A stretch of 10,388 nt of DNA, taken from assembly GCA_045617925.1 (NCBI GenBank), contig JAZLJR010000032.1, positions 1 through 10,388 of the forward strand, written 5' to 3'. Under the pieces are notes generated by a model. It saw only the letters and a list, made by a program, of their open reading frames with translations, searched no databases and was not told where the DNA came from. Positions 1 to 6,043 of this stretch are shown piece after piece. This stretch comes from CALELF01 sp045617925 (GTDB lineage Bacteria > Synergistota > Synergistia > Synergistales > Synergistaceae). Within the stretch, counting starts at the first letter, position 1. Every line of letters starts with the position of its first letter. The position numbers and the translations under genes were made by a program.

Positions 1-411
1 CCATGTGGAAAGGGCGTTTACAACAGAAATACCAACGCCGTGAAGACCACCGGAAACCTTGTATGCAGACTTGTCGAACTTTCCTCCTGCATGGAGAATA
101 GTCAAGACAACTTCTGCTGCGGATTTGCCTGTTTCGTGGCGTTCTGTTGGAATACCACGTCCATTGTCTGTTACTGTGATGCTGTCACCTTCGTTTATAG
201 AGATGTCTATCGTGTCGCAGTAACCGGCGAGGCTTTCGTCTATAGAGTTGTCAACCACTTCATAAACAAGGTGGTGAAGACCCCTCGTGCCTTGGTCTCC
301 AATATACATACCAGGGCGTTTGCGAACAGCTTCAAGCCCCTCAAGAACGTGTATATCCTTCGCAGAATATTCTTGAGCAGTTTCATCAAAGTTAAAATCC
401 AAATCTTCCAT
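1..411 (-). CDS. gyrB: DNA gyrase subunit B, N-terminal part (3' end beyond window)
   Basis: This is the N-terminal 137 residues of the ATPase subunit of DNA gyrase, which supplies ATP-driven strand passage for negative supercoiling. The GHKL ATPase fold is readable. LEGLEAVRKRPGMYIG is at residues 23-38. YEVVDNSIDE (50-59) holds the catalytic Glu51 and the Mg-binding Asn55. TDNGRGIP (81-88) holds the adenine-contacting Asp82, and the glycine-rich lid GGLHGVG is at 121-127. The ATG at 411 follows an AAGGAG Shine-Dalgarno (complement of 420-425) by 8 nt, which fixes the start. The gene is divergent from the LpxB-like gene and runs off the left edge, so the transducer, TOPRIM and C-terminal domains are not visible. 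ParE is the only real alternative: the ATPase domains are alike, and the part that would separate them is missing. Confidence 0.9.
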   Translation of the reverse strand, partial: MEDLDFNFDETAQEYSAKDIHVLEGLEAVRKRPGMYIGDQGTRGLHHLVYEVVDNSIDESLAGYCDTIDISINEGDSITVTDNGRGIPTERHETGKSAAEVVLTILHAGGKFDKSAYKVSGGLHGVGISVVNALSTW

Positions 412-536
412 CACAAAAACTCCTTCTACAAAAATCCATACCGTTATGTTAAAATATCCTCACAAATTCCTGTAGATTTTACTATAAAAACCCTATAAAA
501 TCAAGCAAAGTGGGTAAAAAGGTAAAGGTGAAAAGC

Positions 537-1724
537 GTGGCAAATAAAAAAACAATATACATATTAGTAAATTCTCCTGGTGAGCTTTCTGGTTGGATGG
601 CTCCCGTTGTGCTGTATCTAAAATCACACGCACCGGAGATTAAAATTATTGCAGTTATACTCCCCTGCCCCTATGCCAGCGGTGGAGAAAAGCAAGCTGC
701 CCTTTCCATAGGAGTGCAAGACGTTATCACTATGTGGCAATTCCTTAAATTAAAAACAGCAAAGGTGAAAAAAGGTCAAAGTAATTTTGCGCTCATACTT
801 CAGCTTGGAGGGGATCCAATGTGGGGCTGTCTGCTTCGCATAAAGACAGGCTATAACTGGTTAATATATACAAAGCGCCCAAAATTTAGGCATTTTGTAT
901 CTCATTATTTTGTGCCGAATAGAGAAACGGCGAAGAAATTTGCTAGGGTGCTTCCAGCGGACAAATTTTCCTTAGCAGGAAATTTGATTTTAGACAGTGT
1001 AAAATACTCTGCCAAAAATAATAAAGTGAGTGTCACGGGCGAGAAACTTCGCCTTGCAATCCTACCAGGCTCACGCCCCTTTGAATATGAACGAGCTTTT
1101 GGCTATTATCCACGTGTGGCAGAGCTGTTGCAGGAAAAATTTCCAAACCTCTCAATATTTTTCCCCCTTGCTCCAACTGCAAGAAAAGAAATTTATACAA
1201 AAAGCATTAAAAATGCCGGTTACGAATACATTGAAGATGAAGCATCTTGTCGCATAAAAATTACGGATGACTTTTATGTGGATATCGTAACGGAAAATGC
1301 GTTTGACGAAATAAAAAATGCGACAATGGCAGTTGCCTTTCCTGGCACTAACAACTTGCAAATTGCTTTTCTTGGAACTCCTTTAATCTGCCTTGCTCCC
1401 ACAAACTATGCAGAAGAAATCCCGCTTGACGGACTTCTTGGACTTATCCCAAACTGTGCGCTTACACGCAAATTAAAAAAAGTTATCATAGAGAGAATTA
1501 ACAAAAAACTCGATTTTGCCTCTTTGCCAAATATACTGGCGAAAAAACAAATTGTGCCAGAAATCCGCCGTGTCATTTGGGAAGAAGATTGTGCACAAAT
1601 TTTAGAAGAGTTTTTGAAAGACAGAACAACTCTTGAAAAAATCAAAGAGGGTTATAAAGAAATCCCATTTGATACAGGAGCAGATGAAATAATTGGAAAA
1701 TATATTATTAAAACATTGAAATAA
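537..1724 (+). CDS. LpxB-like (lipid-A-disaccharide synthase-related) glycosyltransferase
   Basis: About 395 residues resembling the GT19/LpxB glycosyltransferases, which transfer a sugar from a UDP-activated donor at the inner membrane. Visible marks are NSPGELSGW (residues 12-20), the counterpart of the LpxB GEASGD segment; LAILPGSR (173-180), the nucleotide-sugar domain signature; and a PGTNNLQIAFLGTP segment (269-282) matching the LpxB SGTATLEAAL-GTP helix. The LpxB segment GIDAPDFN is not recognisable; LQLGGDPMWG stands there instead, so the substrate may not be lipid A precursors. The open frame reaches a GTG at 510, but that has no Shine-Dalgarno. I prefer the GTG at 537, preceded by AGGTGA at 526-531 with a 5-nt gap; it starts just before the first beta strand. 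A GTG at 528 is a weaker option. No lpxA, lpxC or lpxD neighbour is present. Family placement is fairly secure; the acceptor is unknown. Confidence 0.75.
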   Translation: MANKKTIYILVNSPGELSGWMAPVVLYLKSHAPEIKIIAVILPCPYASGGEKQAALSIGVQDVITMWQFLKLKTAKVKKGQSNFALILQLGGDPMWGCLLRIKTGYNWLIYTKRPKFRHFVSHYFVPNRETAKKFARVLPADKFSLAGNLILDSVKYSAKNNKVSVTGEKLRLAILPGSRPFEYERAFGYYPRVAELLQEKFPNLSIFFPLAPTARKEIYTKSIKNAGYEYIEDEASCRIKITDDFYVDIVTENAFDEIKNATMAVAFPGTNNLQIAFLGTPLICLAPTNYAEEIPLDGLLGLIPNCALTRKLKKVIIERINKKLDFASLPNILAKKQIVPEIRRVIWEEDCAQILEEFLKDRTTLEKIKEGYKEIPFDTGADEIIGKYIIKTLK

Positions 1725-1749
1725 AAAGTAAATTTTTAGAAAAAATACC

Positions 1750-1778
1750 TAGACATCAAAAATATATTGATTTACAAT
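1750..1778 (+). promoter_or_regulatory. sigma70-type promoter of the GMP synthase gene
   Basis: TAGACA (1750-1755) and TACAAT (1773-1778) are separated by 17 bp, five of six matches each to the -35 and -10 consensus. Transcription would begin near 1785, leaving a leader of about 34 nt before the ATG at 1819. This also argues against the in-frame TTG at 1786 as start, because it would lie right at the 5' end of the mRNA. Confidence 0.65.
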
Positions 1779-1818
1779 AGCCGAGTTGAATTTAATCTTG
1801 CGTTTTAGAGGTGGCAAA

Positions 1819-3066
1819 ATGGAACACAAAGACAAAATTTTGATAATTGACACAGGTTCCCAGCTTACACAGCTCATTGCTCGCACAGTGCGTGAAATGG
1901 GTGTGTATAGTGAAGTGCTTTTTTATGACAGCACGGAAATTACTACAAACGATGCAAAGGGTGTAATCGTGAGTGGCAGAAACGAAGAAGCAAGCCAAAA
2001 AGGACTTACCCTTGCAGTGCCACTTTTACCGCTGGATTGCCCAGAATCTCTTTCAAAAGAAGAATTGGAATCTTCGCTAAAGTCTTTTGTTTTTGAAGTC
2101 TGCGAATGCAAGAAAACTTGGGATTTAGGCGAAAATTGGATAAACGAAGAAGTGGCAAACATTCGTGCAAGGGTTGGTAATGACCCCGTCATTTGTGCCT
2201 TGTCCGGTGGTGTTGATTCCACGGTTTCAGCCGTTATCACAAGCCGTGCTATTGGCAAACAGTTGCACTGTTTCTTTGTGAACCATGGATTGCTTCGTAA
2301 AAACGAGGCAGAAGAAGTCTTGAATACATATAAAGAGCTTGATTTGCAGGTTACATACGTTGATGCAGAAGACAGATTTTTGACAGCTCTTGCCGGTGTT
2401 ACAGAGCCAGAGAAGAAAAGAAAAATCATTGGAGAACTCTTCATCCGCATTTTTGAAGAACAGGCTGCAAAGCTTGGCGGAAGCCACTGGTTGCTCCAAG
2501 GCACGATATATCCAGATATAATTGAGTCTGGACACGGTGGCGCTGGCGTGATAAAGAGTCATCACAACGTTGGCGGTTTGCCAAAGGATATGAAAATGGG
2601 ACTCATTGAGCCACTTCGTAACCTTTTTAAGGACGAAGTTAGGAAGGTCGGTGCTTCCCTTGGTATTCCAAAGCATTTCCTTGAGCGTCATCCATTCCCT
2701 GGCCCAGGAATTGGCGTTCGTTGCCTTGGTGAATTAAAGAAAGAAAGACTGGATAGACTCCGTGATGCAGATGCAATCTTCATTGAGGAGATAAGAAAAG
2801 CAGGGCTTTACACAAAAATTTGGCAGGCTTTTGGTGCACTCCTTCCAATTAGAAGCGTTGGTGCAAAAGATGGTGTCCGTCAGTATGGTGAAACAGTTGT
2901 GCTCCGTGCAATCTGCTCAAAGGACGCAATGACTGCCACATCTTACCACTTGCCATACGAACTTTTAGACACAGTTGCAGCACGAATTTGCAACGAAGTT
3001 GAGGGAATCAACAGAGTTGTTTGGGACATCACAGGCAAACCACCGGCAACAATAGAGTGGGAATAG
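1819..3066 (+). CDS. guaA: GMP synthase with internally deleted glutaminase domain
   Basis: GMP synthase makes GMP from XMP, ATP and nitrogen. Here it is 415 residues; the family is usually about 510-525. The N-terminal start of the class I amidotransferase domain is present (KILIIDTGSQLTQLIAR, residues 6-22; KGVIVSG, 47-53). So is its end (LKSFVFEVCECKKTW, 87-101). The roughly 95 residues between them, which normally carry the nucleophilic Cys (GxCxGxQ) and the His-Glu pair (GVQFHPE), are replaced by a short Lys/Glu/Leu-rich linker. The ATP-pyrophosphatase domain looks complete: P-loop SGGVDS at 129-134, then KRKIIG, QGTIYPD and KSHHNVGGLP. The dimerisation domain ends in the usual GKPPATIEWE. 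The ATG at 1819 follows AGAGGTGG (1807-1814). The frame is open throughout, so this looks like an evolved deletion rather than a frameshift. It probably uses free ammonia or an external glutaminase. Confidence 0.88.
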   Translation: MEHKDKILIIDTGSQLTQLIARTVREMGVYSEVLFYDSTEITTNDAKGVIVSGRNEEASQKGLTLAVPLLPLDCPESLSKEELESSLKSFVFEVCECKKTWDLGENWINEEVANIRARVGNDPVICALSGGVDSTVSAVITSRAIGKQLHCFFVNHGLLRKNEAEEVLNTYKELDLQVTYVDAEDRFLTALAGVTEPEKKRKIIGELFIRIFEEQAAKLGGSHWLLQGTIYPDIIESGHGGAGVIKSHHNVGGLPKDMKMGLIEPLRNLFKDEVRKVGASLGIPKHFLERHPFPGPGIGVRCLGELKKERLDRLRDADAIFIEEIRKAGLYTKIWQAFGALLPIRSVGAKDGVRQYGETVVLRAICSKDAMTATSYHLPYELLDTVAARICNEVEGINRVVWDITGKPPATIEWE

Positions 3067-3078
3067 ATTAGCAATAAT

Positions 3079-3115
3079 AAAAAGGACTTATCGGTTTTTT
3101 CGATAAGTCCTTTTT
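3079..3115 (+). terminator. Rho-independent terminator of guaA
   Basis: A perfect 15-bp stem (3079-3093 with 3101-3115) with a 7-nt loop GTTTTTT. The right arm ends in five T, and the left arm begins with matching A, so it can work in both directions. It begins 12 nt after the guaA stop codon and separates guaA from the fluoride-regulated unit. Confidence 0.93.
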
Positions 3116-3123
3116 GTCAGTAA

Positions 3124-3151
3124 TTGACCTTTTTAGGAAAAGGTGTATAAT
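3124..3151 (+). promoter_or_regulatory. strong sigma70-type promoter upstream of fluoride riboswitch
   Basis: TTGACC (3124-3129) and a perfect TATAAT (3146-3151) are separated by 16 bp. Transcription would start at about 3158, directly at the first riboswitch residues, as expected when the aptamer is the very 5' end of the mRNA. Confidence 0.85.
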
Positions 3152-3159
3152 CAAAACAA

Positions 3160-3216
3160 GGGAATGAAGTTCTCCCGTGGGAAACCAAAACCGCTTATTT
3201 AAGCTGATGACTTCTG
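3160..3216 (+). ncRNA. fluoride riboswitch aptamer (crcB motif)
   Basis: The sequence fits the crcB-motif fluoride riboswitch. It has GGGAATG at the start, then GTTCTCCC (3169-3176), an AACCGC-type junction (AACCGC at 3189-3194) and GCTGATGACTTCTG (3203-3216). The expected pairings form. The outer helix is GAAGT (3166-3170) with ACTTC (3210-3214). The pseudoknot is GGGA (3160-3163) with TCCC (3173-3176). An inner hairpin pairs GCTT (3193-3196) with AAGC (3201-3204). The known ligand of this class is F- bound through Mg ions. It lies between a strong promoter and an ion antiporter gene, so it should raise antiporter expression when cytoplasmic fluoride is high. Confidence 0.88.
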
Positions 3217-3246
3217 CTGTTATTAGAGCAGAGGTATCAGCTTTTT
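3201..3246 (+). terminator. riboswitch-controlled transcription terminator (expression platform)
   Basis: The left arm 3201-3218 pairs with 3227-3243 over 17 bp, with one bulged G (3209), one G-U pair and an 8-nt loop (3219-3226). The T-run 3242-3246 follows. The left arm uses the same bases (3201-3214) that the aptamer needs for its inner hairpin and outer helix, so aptamer and terminator cannot form together. Fluoride binding should therefore block termination, giving an ON switch. Confidence 0.85.
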
Positions 3247-3267
3247 ATGTTATAAGGAGGAATATTT

Positions 3268-4461
3268 ATGTTAACGTCACTTGCTTTAGTTTTTATCGTT
3301 GGGCTTGCCATGGCTTTTATATGCCGACATGTCAAGTTGCCACGCATTATTGGTATGTTGGTAACAGGTGTCGTGATTGGTCCATTTGTGTTGGATTTTC
3401 TCGACCCAAAGCTACTTGGAATTTCTTCAGAGCTTCGACAAATTGCACTGATTATCATTCTCATAAAAGCTGGACTTTCGCTTAATGTGTCAGACTTAAA
3501 AAAGGTTGGAAGACCGGCGGTTCTTATGTCAGCTCTCCCTGCATTGTTTGAGATAGGCGCATTTGTAGTCTTTGCTCCGAGTTTGCTTCATATTACATTG
3601 CTTGAAGCTGCTATAATGGGTGCTGTGCTTGGGGCGGTGTCTCCTGCTGTAGTTGTTCCTCGAATGGTTAGTTTAATGGAAGAGGGCTACGGGACAAACA
3701 AACAGATACCGCAACTGATTCTTGCAGGTGCTTCGCTTGATGATGTCTTTGTTATTGTGTTATTTTCTACATTTGTTAGTATGGCGCAAGGGGCGTCAGC
3801 GAAAGTGATGGACTTTGTAAACGTTCCAGCATCAATTTTGTTTGGTATTCTACTTGGTGCGATTTTTGGTTTTATTCTTGCTTGGTTGTTTGAATCAGCA
3901 CACGAGAGAGGCGATTCAATTCGCCAAAGTTTCAAGGTAATTGTGACACTTGGCACAGCGTTTTTTCTGATGGCAATAGAAACTTGGCTAAAAGATACTA
4001 TTCCTGTGTCTGGGCTTCTTGCTGTGATGAGTATGTCGTGTGTAATTCAAATAAAGACGCGTAAGATTGTTTCGCAAGACTTGTCCGCCAAATATGGACG
4101 TCTTTGGCTTGCAGCCGAAGTAATTTTGTTTGTTCTTGTGGGTGCAGCGGTTGACATTCGTTACACGCTTGAAGCCGGTGTTATGGCACTTTTAATGATT
4201 TTATTGGCACTTGTTTTTCGTTCTCTTGGCGTGCTCCTTTGCCTTATAAAAACGAAATTGAACTGGAAAGAAAGATTGTATTGTGTTATTGCTTATCTCC
4301 CGAAAGCCACAGTGCAGGCTGCCATTGGTTCTGTCCCTTTGTCACTTGGTCTTGCCTGTGGCAAAATTGTGCTTTCGGTTGCTGTTCTTTCAATTCTTGT
4401 AACAGCTCCGCTTGGTGCAATAGGAATGGATTTGAGCTACAAAAAATTTTTAACGAAATAG
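3268..4461 (+). CDS. CPA-family cation/proton antiporter under fluoride riboswitch control
   Basis: A 397-residue, strongly hydrophobic membrane protein of the Na+/H+ exchanger superfamily (PF00999-type), with about a dozen membrane segments from residue 3 to 388. Segment RIIGMLVTGVVIGP (26-39) is the typical second helix. GAVSPAVVVPRM (122-133) resembles the unwound helix of the transport core. GASLDD (154-159) carries the paired acidic residues of the ion site; the Asp-Asp form is typical of electrogenic CPA2-type carriers. There is no C-terminal TrkA-N or USP regulatory domain. The ATG at 3268 has an ideal AAGGAGG (3254-3260) at 7 nt. The gene is monocistronic behind a fluoride riboswitch. 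Antiporters are among the gene classes already known downstream of this riboswitch. The transported ions (Na+, K+ or fluoride-linked) cannot be read from sequence. Confidence 0.85.
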   Translation: MLTSLALVFIVGLAMAFICRHVKLPRIIGMLVTGVVIGPFVLDFLDPKLLGISSELRQIALIIILIKAGLSLNVSDLKKVGRPAVLMSALPALFEIGAFVVFAPSLLHITLLEAAIMGAVLGAVSPAVVVPRMVSLMEEGYGTNKQIPQLILAGASLDDVFVIVLFSTFVSMAQGASAKVMDFVNVPASILFGILLGAIFGFILAWLFESAHERGDSIRQSFKVIVTLGTAFFLMAIETWLKDTIPVSGLLAVMSMSCVIQIKTRKIVSQDLSAKYGRLWLAAEVILFVLVGAAVDIRYTLEAGVMALLMILLALVFRSLGVLLCLIKTKLNWKERLYCVIAYLPKATVQAAIGSVPLSLGLACGKIVLSVAVLSILVTAPLGAIGMDLSYKKFLTK

Positions 4462-4500
4462 GAGTAATACTTAGGCACAGCAACATTTATCATAAAATTG

Positions 4501-4528
4501 TTGCATTCTAATTTAAGTATGATACAAT
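4501..4528 (+). promoter_or_regulatory. putative promoter of the methyltransferase gene
   Basis: TTGCAT (4501-4506) and TACAAT (4523-4528) with a 16-bp spacer would start transcription near 4535, about 29 nt before the ATG at 4564. The -35 box is weak (TTG only), the -10 box good. The -35 lies in the right arm of a small dyad, GCAACA/TGTTGC (4480-4485 and 4499-4504), which could be an operator; no regulator is identified. Confidence 0.5.
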
Positions 4529-4563
4529 AAGTAAAACAGATTATTAAGCGAGGGGCGAGGGGC

Positions 4564-5313
4564 ATGCCAGCAATAGTTCAAGCGACTTACTGTAACACCT
4601 ATTCAGATTTTGTTGCAAAATTCCAAGATGATTTGATAGAACTTTTGAAGCCTGTTAAAGGAGAGAAGATTTTAGATCTTGGATGTGGCACCGGAAATCT
4701 GTCACGTGAGCTTTTGTCACGTGGTGTTTATGTTACATCGGTGGATTCCACTCCTTCAATGGTGAAGGCAGCTATGGCATCCGGTGTTGACGCAATTTTG
4801 GCAGATGAAGCAACATTTGAAAGCGATAAAAAATTTGATGCAATTGTTTCAAATTTTGCGTTACACTGGATAGATGACCAGTTTTCTTTCTTCAAGAGTG
4901 CCAACAAACTGCTCCGCATTGGTGGACGGTTAGCCGTTGAATGTGGTGGAAGCGGTTGTGTCAGAATTATTCGTGAAGGCTTAAAGCTTGCTCTTCAATC
5001 AAGAGGTTTGGACTATAAAAGCCGTAACCCGTGGAAATTTCCTGGACTTGATGAAACAGTTGCTGTGCTTGAATCACACGGTTTCCGTGTGCAAAGCATT
5101 GGTCGCTATAACTGCCCGATAGACCTTTCGCATGGGATTCGTTTATGGCTAGAAGTCTTTGCAGAAAGCCATGTAGAGGGCATGTCCGCAGAAGAAAAGA
5201 ATTCTTTCTATGAAGATGTTGAGGAATATTGCTTGCCAATGCTATATGACAAAAAGACACAAGCCTGGACGGCAGATTATGTCCGTCTGCGTTTCTTAGC
5301 CACAAAAGAATAA
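4564..5313 (+). CDS. class I SAM-dependent methyltransferase
   Basis: A 249-residue Rossmann-fold methyltransferase. Motif I is ILDLGCGTGNLS (residues 36-47). The acidic residue that holds the SAM ribose is Asp61 in VTSVDST. Motif II is ADEATF (80-85) and motif IV is FDAIVSNFALHW (91-102). The FALHW form resembles small-molecule methyltransferases such as trans-aconitate 2-methyltransferase (Tam) and BioC-like enzymes. The C-terminal third (from about 130) is the variable substrate lid. The ATG at 4564 is preceded by a tandem GCGAGGG repeat (from 4548), so two purine-rich Shine-Dalgarno copies exist; the upstream one (GAGGGG at 4550-4555) has the better spacing of 8 nt. The gene has its own promoter and terminator, and neighbours give no hint of substrate. 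The methyltransferase fold is sure; the specific reaction is not. Confidence 0.82.
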   Translation: MPAIVQATYCNTYSDFVAKFQDDLIELLKPVKGEKILDLGCGTGNLSRELLSRGVYVTSVDSTPSMVKAAMASGVDAILADEATFESDKKFDAIVSNFALHWIDDQFSFFKSANKLLRIGGRLAVECGGSGCVRIIREGLKLALQSRGLDYKSRNPWKFPGLDETVAVLESHGFRVQSIGRYNCPIDLSHGIRLWLEVFAESHVEGMSAEEKNSFYEDVEEYCLPMLYDKKTQAWTADYVRLRFLATKE

Positions 5314-5326
5314 AAGATTAAAAAAC

Positions 5327-5357
5327 AAAAATAACGGCGATTGCCGTTATTTTTTTT
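5327..5357 (+). terminator. Rho-independent terminator of the methyltransferase gene
   Basis: A 12-bp stem (5327-5338 with 5343-5354) has the GC core AACGGC/GCCGTT, a GATT tetraloop and a T-run to 5357. It begins 13 nt after the stop codon and insulates the hydrogenase operon from upstream transcription. Confidence 0.9.
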
Positions 5358-5377
5358 GCAAAAATTACAAAACACAT

Positions 5378-5455
5378 AAAAAAAATAAGTGAAATTGCAA
5401 AAAAAAGCAAAAAAAATTTCTAATTTCCTGTTTTTTAGGTTGCAATAAAAAAAAA
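5378..5455 (+). promoter_or_regulatory. phased A-tract (curved DNA / UP-element-like) region upstream of hnd promoter
   Basis: A/T tracts are centred at about 5381, 5394, 5402, 5412, 5424 and 5433, spaced close to 10-11 bp. They include three runs of eight A and a run of six T; a run of nine A then lies inside the promoter spacer. Helically phased A-tracts bend DNA and, just upstream of a -35 box, can contact the RNA polymerase alpha subunit. The region has no gene. Function is inferred from spacing alone. Confidence 0.45.
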
Positions 5456-5467
5456 TTCGGTTATAAT
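5440..5467 (+). promoter_or_regulatory. promoter of the hydrogenase operon
   Basis: TTGCAA (5440-5445) and a perfect TATAAT (5462-5467) lie 16 bp apart. Transcription should start near 5474, giving a leader of about 85-87 nt before hndA. No clear Rex-type palindrome was found around it. Confidence 0.75.
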
Positions 5468-5475
5468 CTATGCAG

Positions 5476-5540
5476 TGCGTGTTGAGATGTTGTGCACGCA
5501 GTTTATTGTTAATAAAAAGTGTTTCTGCCTTGCGGAAACA
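5476..5540 (+). other. structured 5' leader of the hydrogenase mRNA (two hairpins)
   Basis: Two stems lie in the untranslated leader. The first is TGCGTG (5476-5481) with CACGCA (5495-5500), at the extreme 5' end of the predicted transcript. The second is TGTTTCTG (5520-5527) with CGGAAACA (5533-5540), an 8-bp stem with a 5-nt loop ending 6 nt before the Shine-Dalgarno. Neither is followed by a T-run, so they are not terminators. They may stabilise the mRNA or tune translation. I do not recognise a known riboswitch class. Confidence 0.4.
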
Positions 5541-5560
5541 AAATACAAGGAGGACGTGTT

Positions 5561-6031
5561 ATGTCAGACAAAGCAAGAGAGTGGGAAGCACTCGCAGAGC
5601 TTTTGGCAAAGTATCGTGGCACAAAGGGAAGCGTTATTCCCGTGTTGCAACAGGCACAGGCGATTTTTGGCTATTTGCCGCAAGATGTGCTTGTAGAGAT
5701 TGCTGAAAAGCTTGAGGTCCCAATCAGTCAAATTTACGGGGTTGTTACCTTCTATGCCCAGTTCCATTTGGAACCACGTGGCGAAAACATCATCAAATCA
5801 TGCCAAGGCACAGCGTGTCATGTTCGTGGTGCAAAAGCAGTTCTTGCTGCTGTGAGGCAAAAGCTTGGGCTTGCAGAGGGCAAAAGCACGACAGATGATT
5901 TGAAGTTTACCTTGGAAACTGTTGCTTGCCTTGGTGCTTGCGGTCTAGCTCCTGTCTTCATGGTTAATGACGAAACACATGGTCGTCTTACACCGGAAAA
6001 AGTTTCCGCAATTTTGGATAAATATGCATAG
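5561..6031 (+). CDS. hndA: NuoE-like [2Fe-2S] subunit of the NAD(P)-linked [FeFe] hydrogenase
   Basis: A 156-residue NuoE/HydC/HndA-family subunit. The N-terminal helical part (residues 1-75, with VLQQAQAIFGYLP and YGVVTFYAQF) is followed by a thioredoxin-like ferredoxin domain with the four cluster cysteines: C81 and C86 (SCQGTACHVRG), C123 and C127 (ACLGACGLAP). It relays electrons within the hydrogenase complex next to the flavin subunit. The frame is open upstream to 5519, but the ATG at 5561 has a perfect AAGGAGG (5547-5553) at 7 nt and is the clear start. It is the first gene of the four-gene operon; the hndB start lies 12 nt after its stop. Confidence 0.93.
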   Translation: MSDKAREWEALAELLAKYRGTKGSVIPVLQQAQAIFGYLPQDVLVEIAEKLEVPISQIYGVVTFYAQFHLEPRGENIIKSCQGTACHVRGAKAVLAAVRQKLGLAEGKSTTDDLKFTLETVACLGACGLAPVFMVNDETHGRLTPEKVSAILDKYA

Positions 6032-6043
6032 GGGGATATAGTT

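Noticed and set aside
40..498. Plus-strand open frame of 152 codons
   Set aside because: Lies antisense to gyrB, whose ATPase motifs are unmistakable; its own translation is Cys/Phe/Val-rich noise without a ribosome site.
412..536. Divergent promoters between gyrB and the LpxB-like gene
   Set aside because: TATAAA boxes occur at 483-488 and 494-499 and TATAGT on the other strand, but no convincing -35 partner; the AT-rich gap must hold promoters, yet I cannot place them.
1725..1749. Possible terminator after the LpxB-like gene
   Set aside because: Only an A/T-only stem (TAAAAA/TTTTTA) with no GC core; too weak to call.
1786..1818. Upstream TTG extension of GMP synthase
   Set aside because: No Shine-Dalgarno, sits at the predicted transcription start, and adds 11 residues not seen in the family; the ATG at 1819 has AGAGGTGG.
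3177..3485. Plus-strand open frame across the riboswitch and antiporter start
   Set aside because: Its first part is the fluoride aptamer and terminator, and the rest is out of frame with the antiporter.
4467..4519. Long imperfect dyad TACTTA...TAAGTA enclosing GCAACA/TGTTGC after the antiporter gene
   Set aside because: No T-run and large unpaired parts; it overlaps a likely promoter, so I do not call it a terminator. Mentioned only as a possible operator.
5506..5524. Possible Rex (NADH-responsive) operator, TTGTTAA half-site in the hnd leader
   Set aside because: The second half-site does not match TTAACAA; single AT-rich half-sites are expected by chance here.
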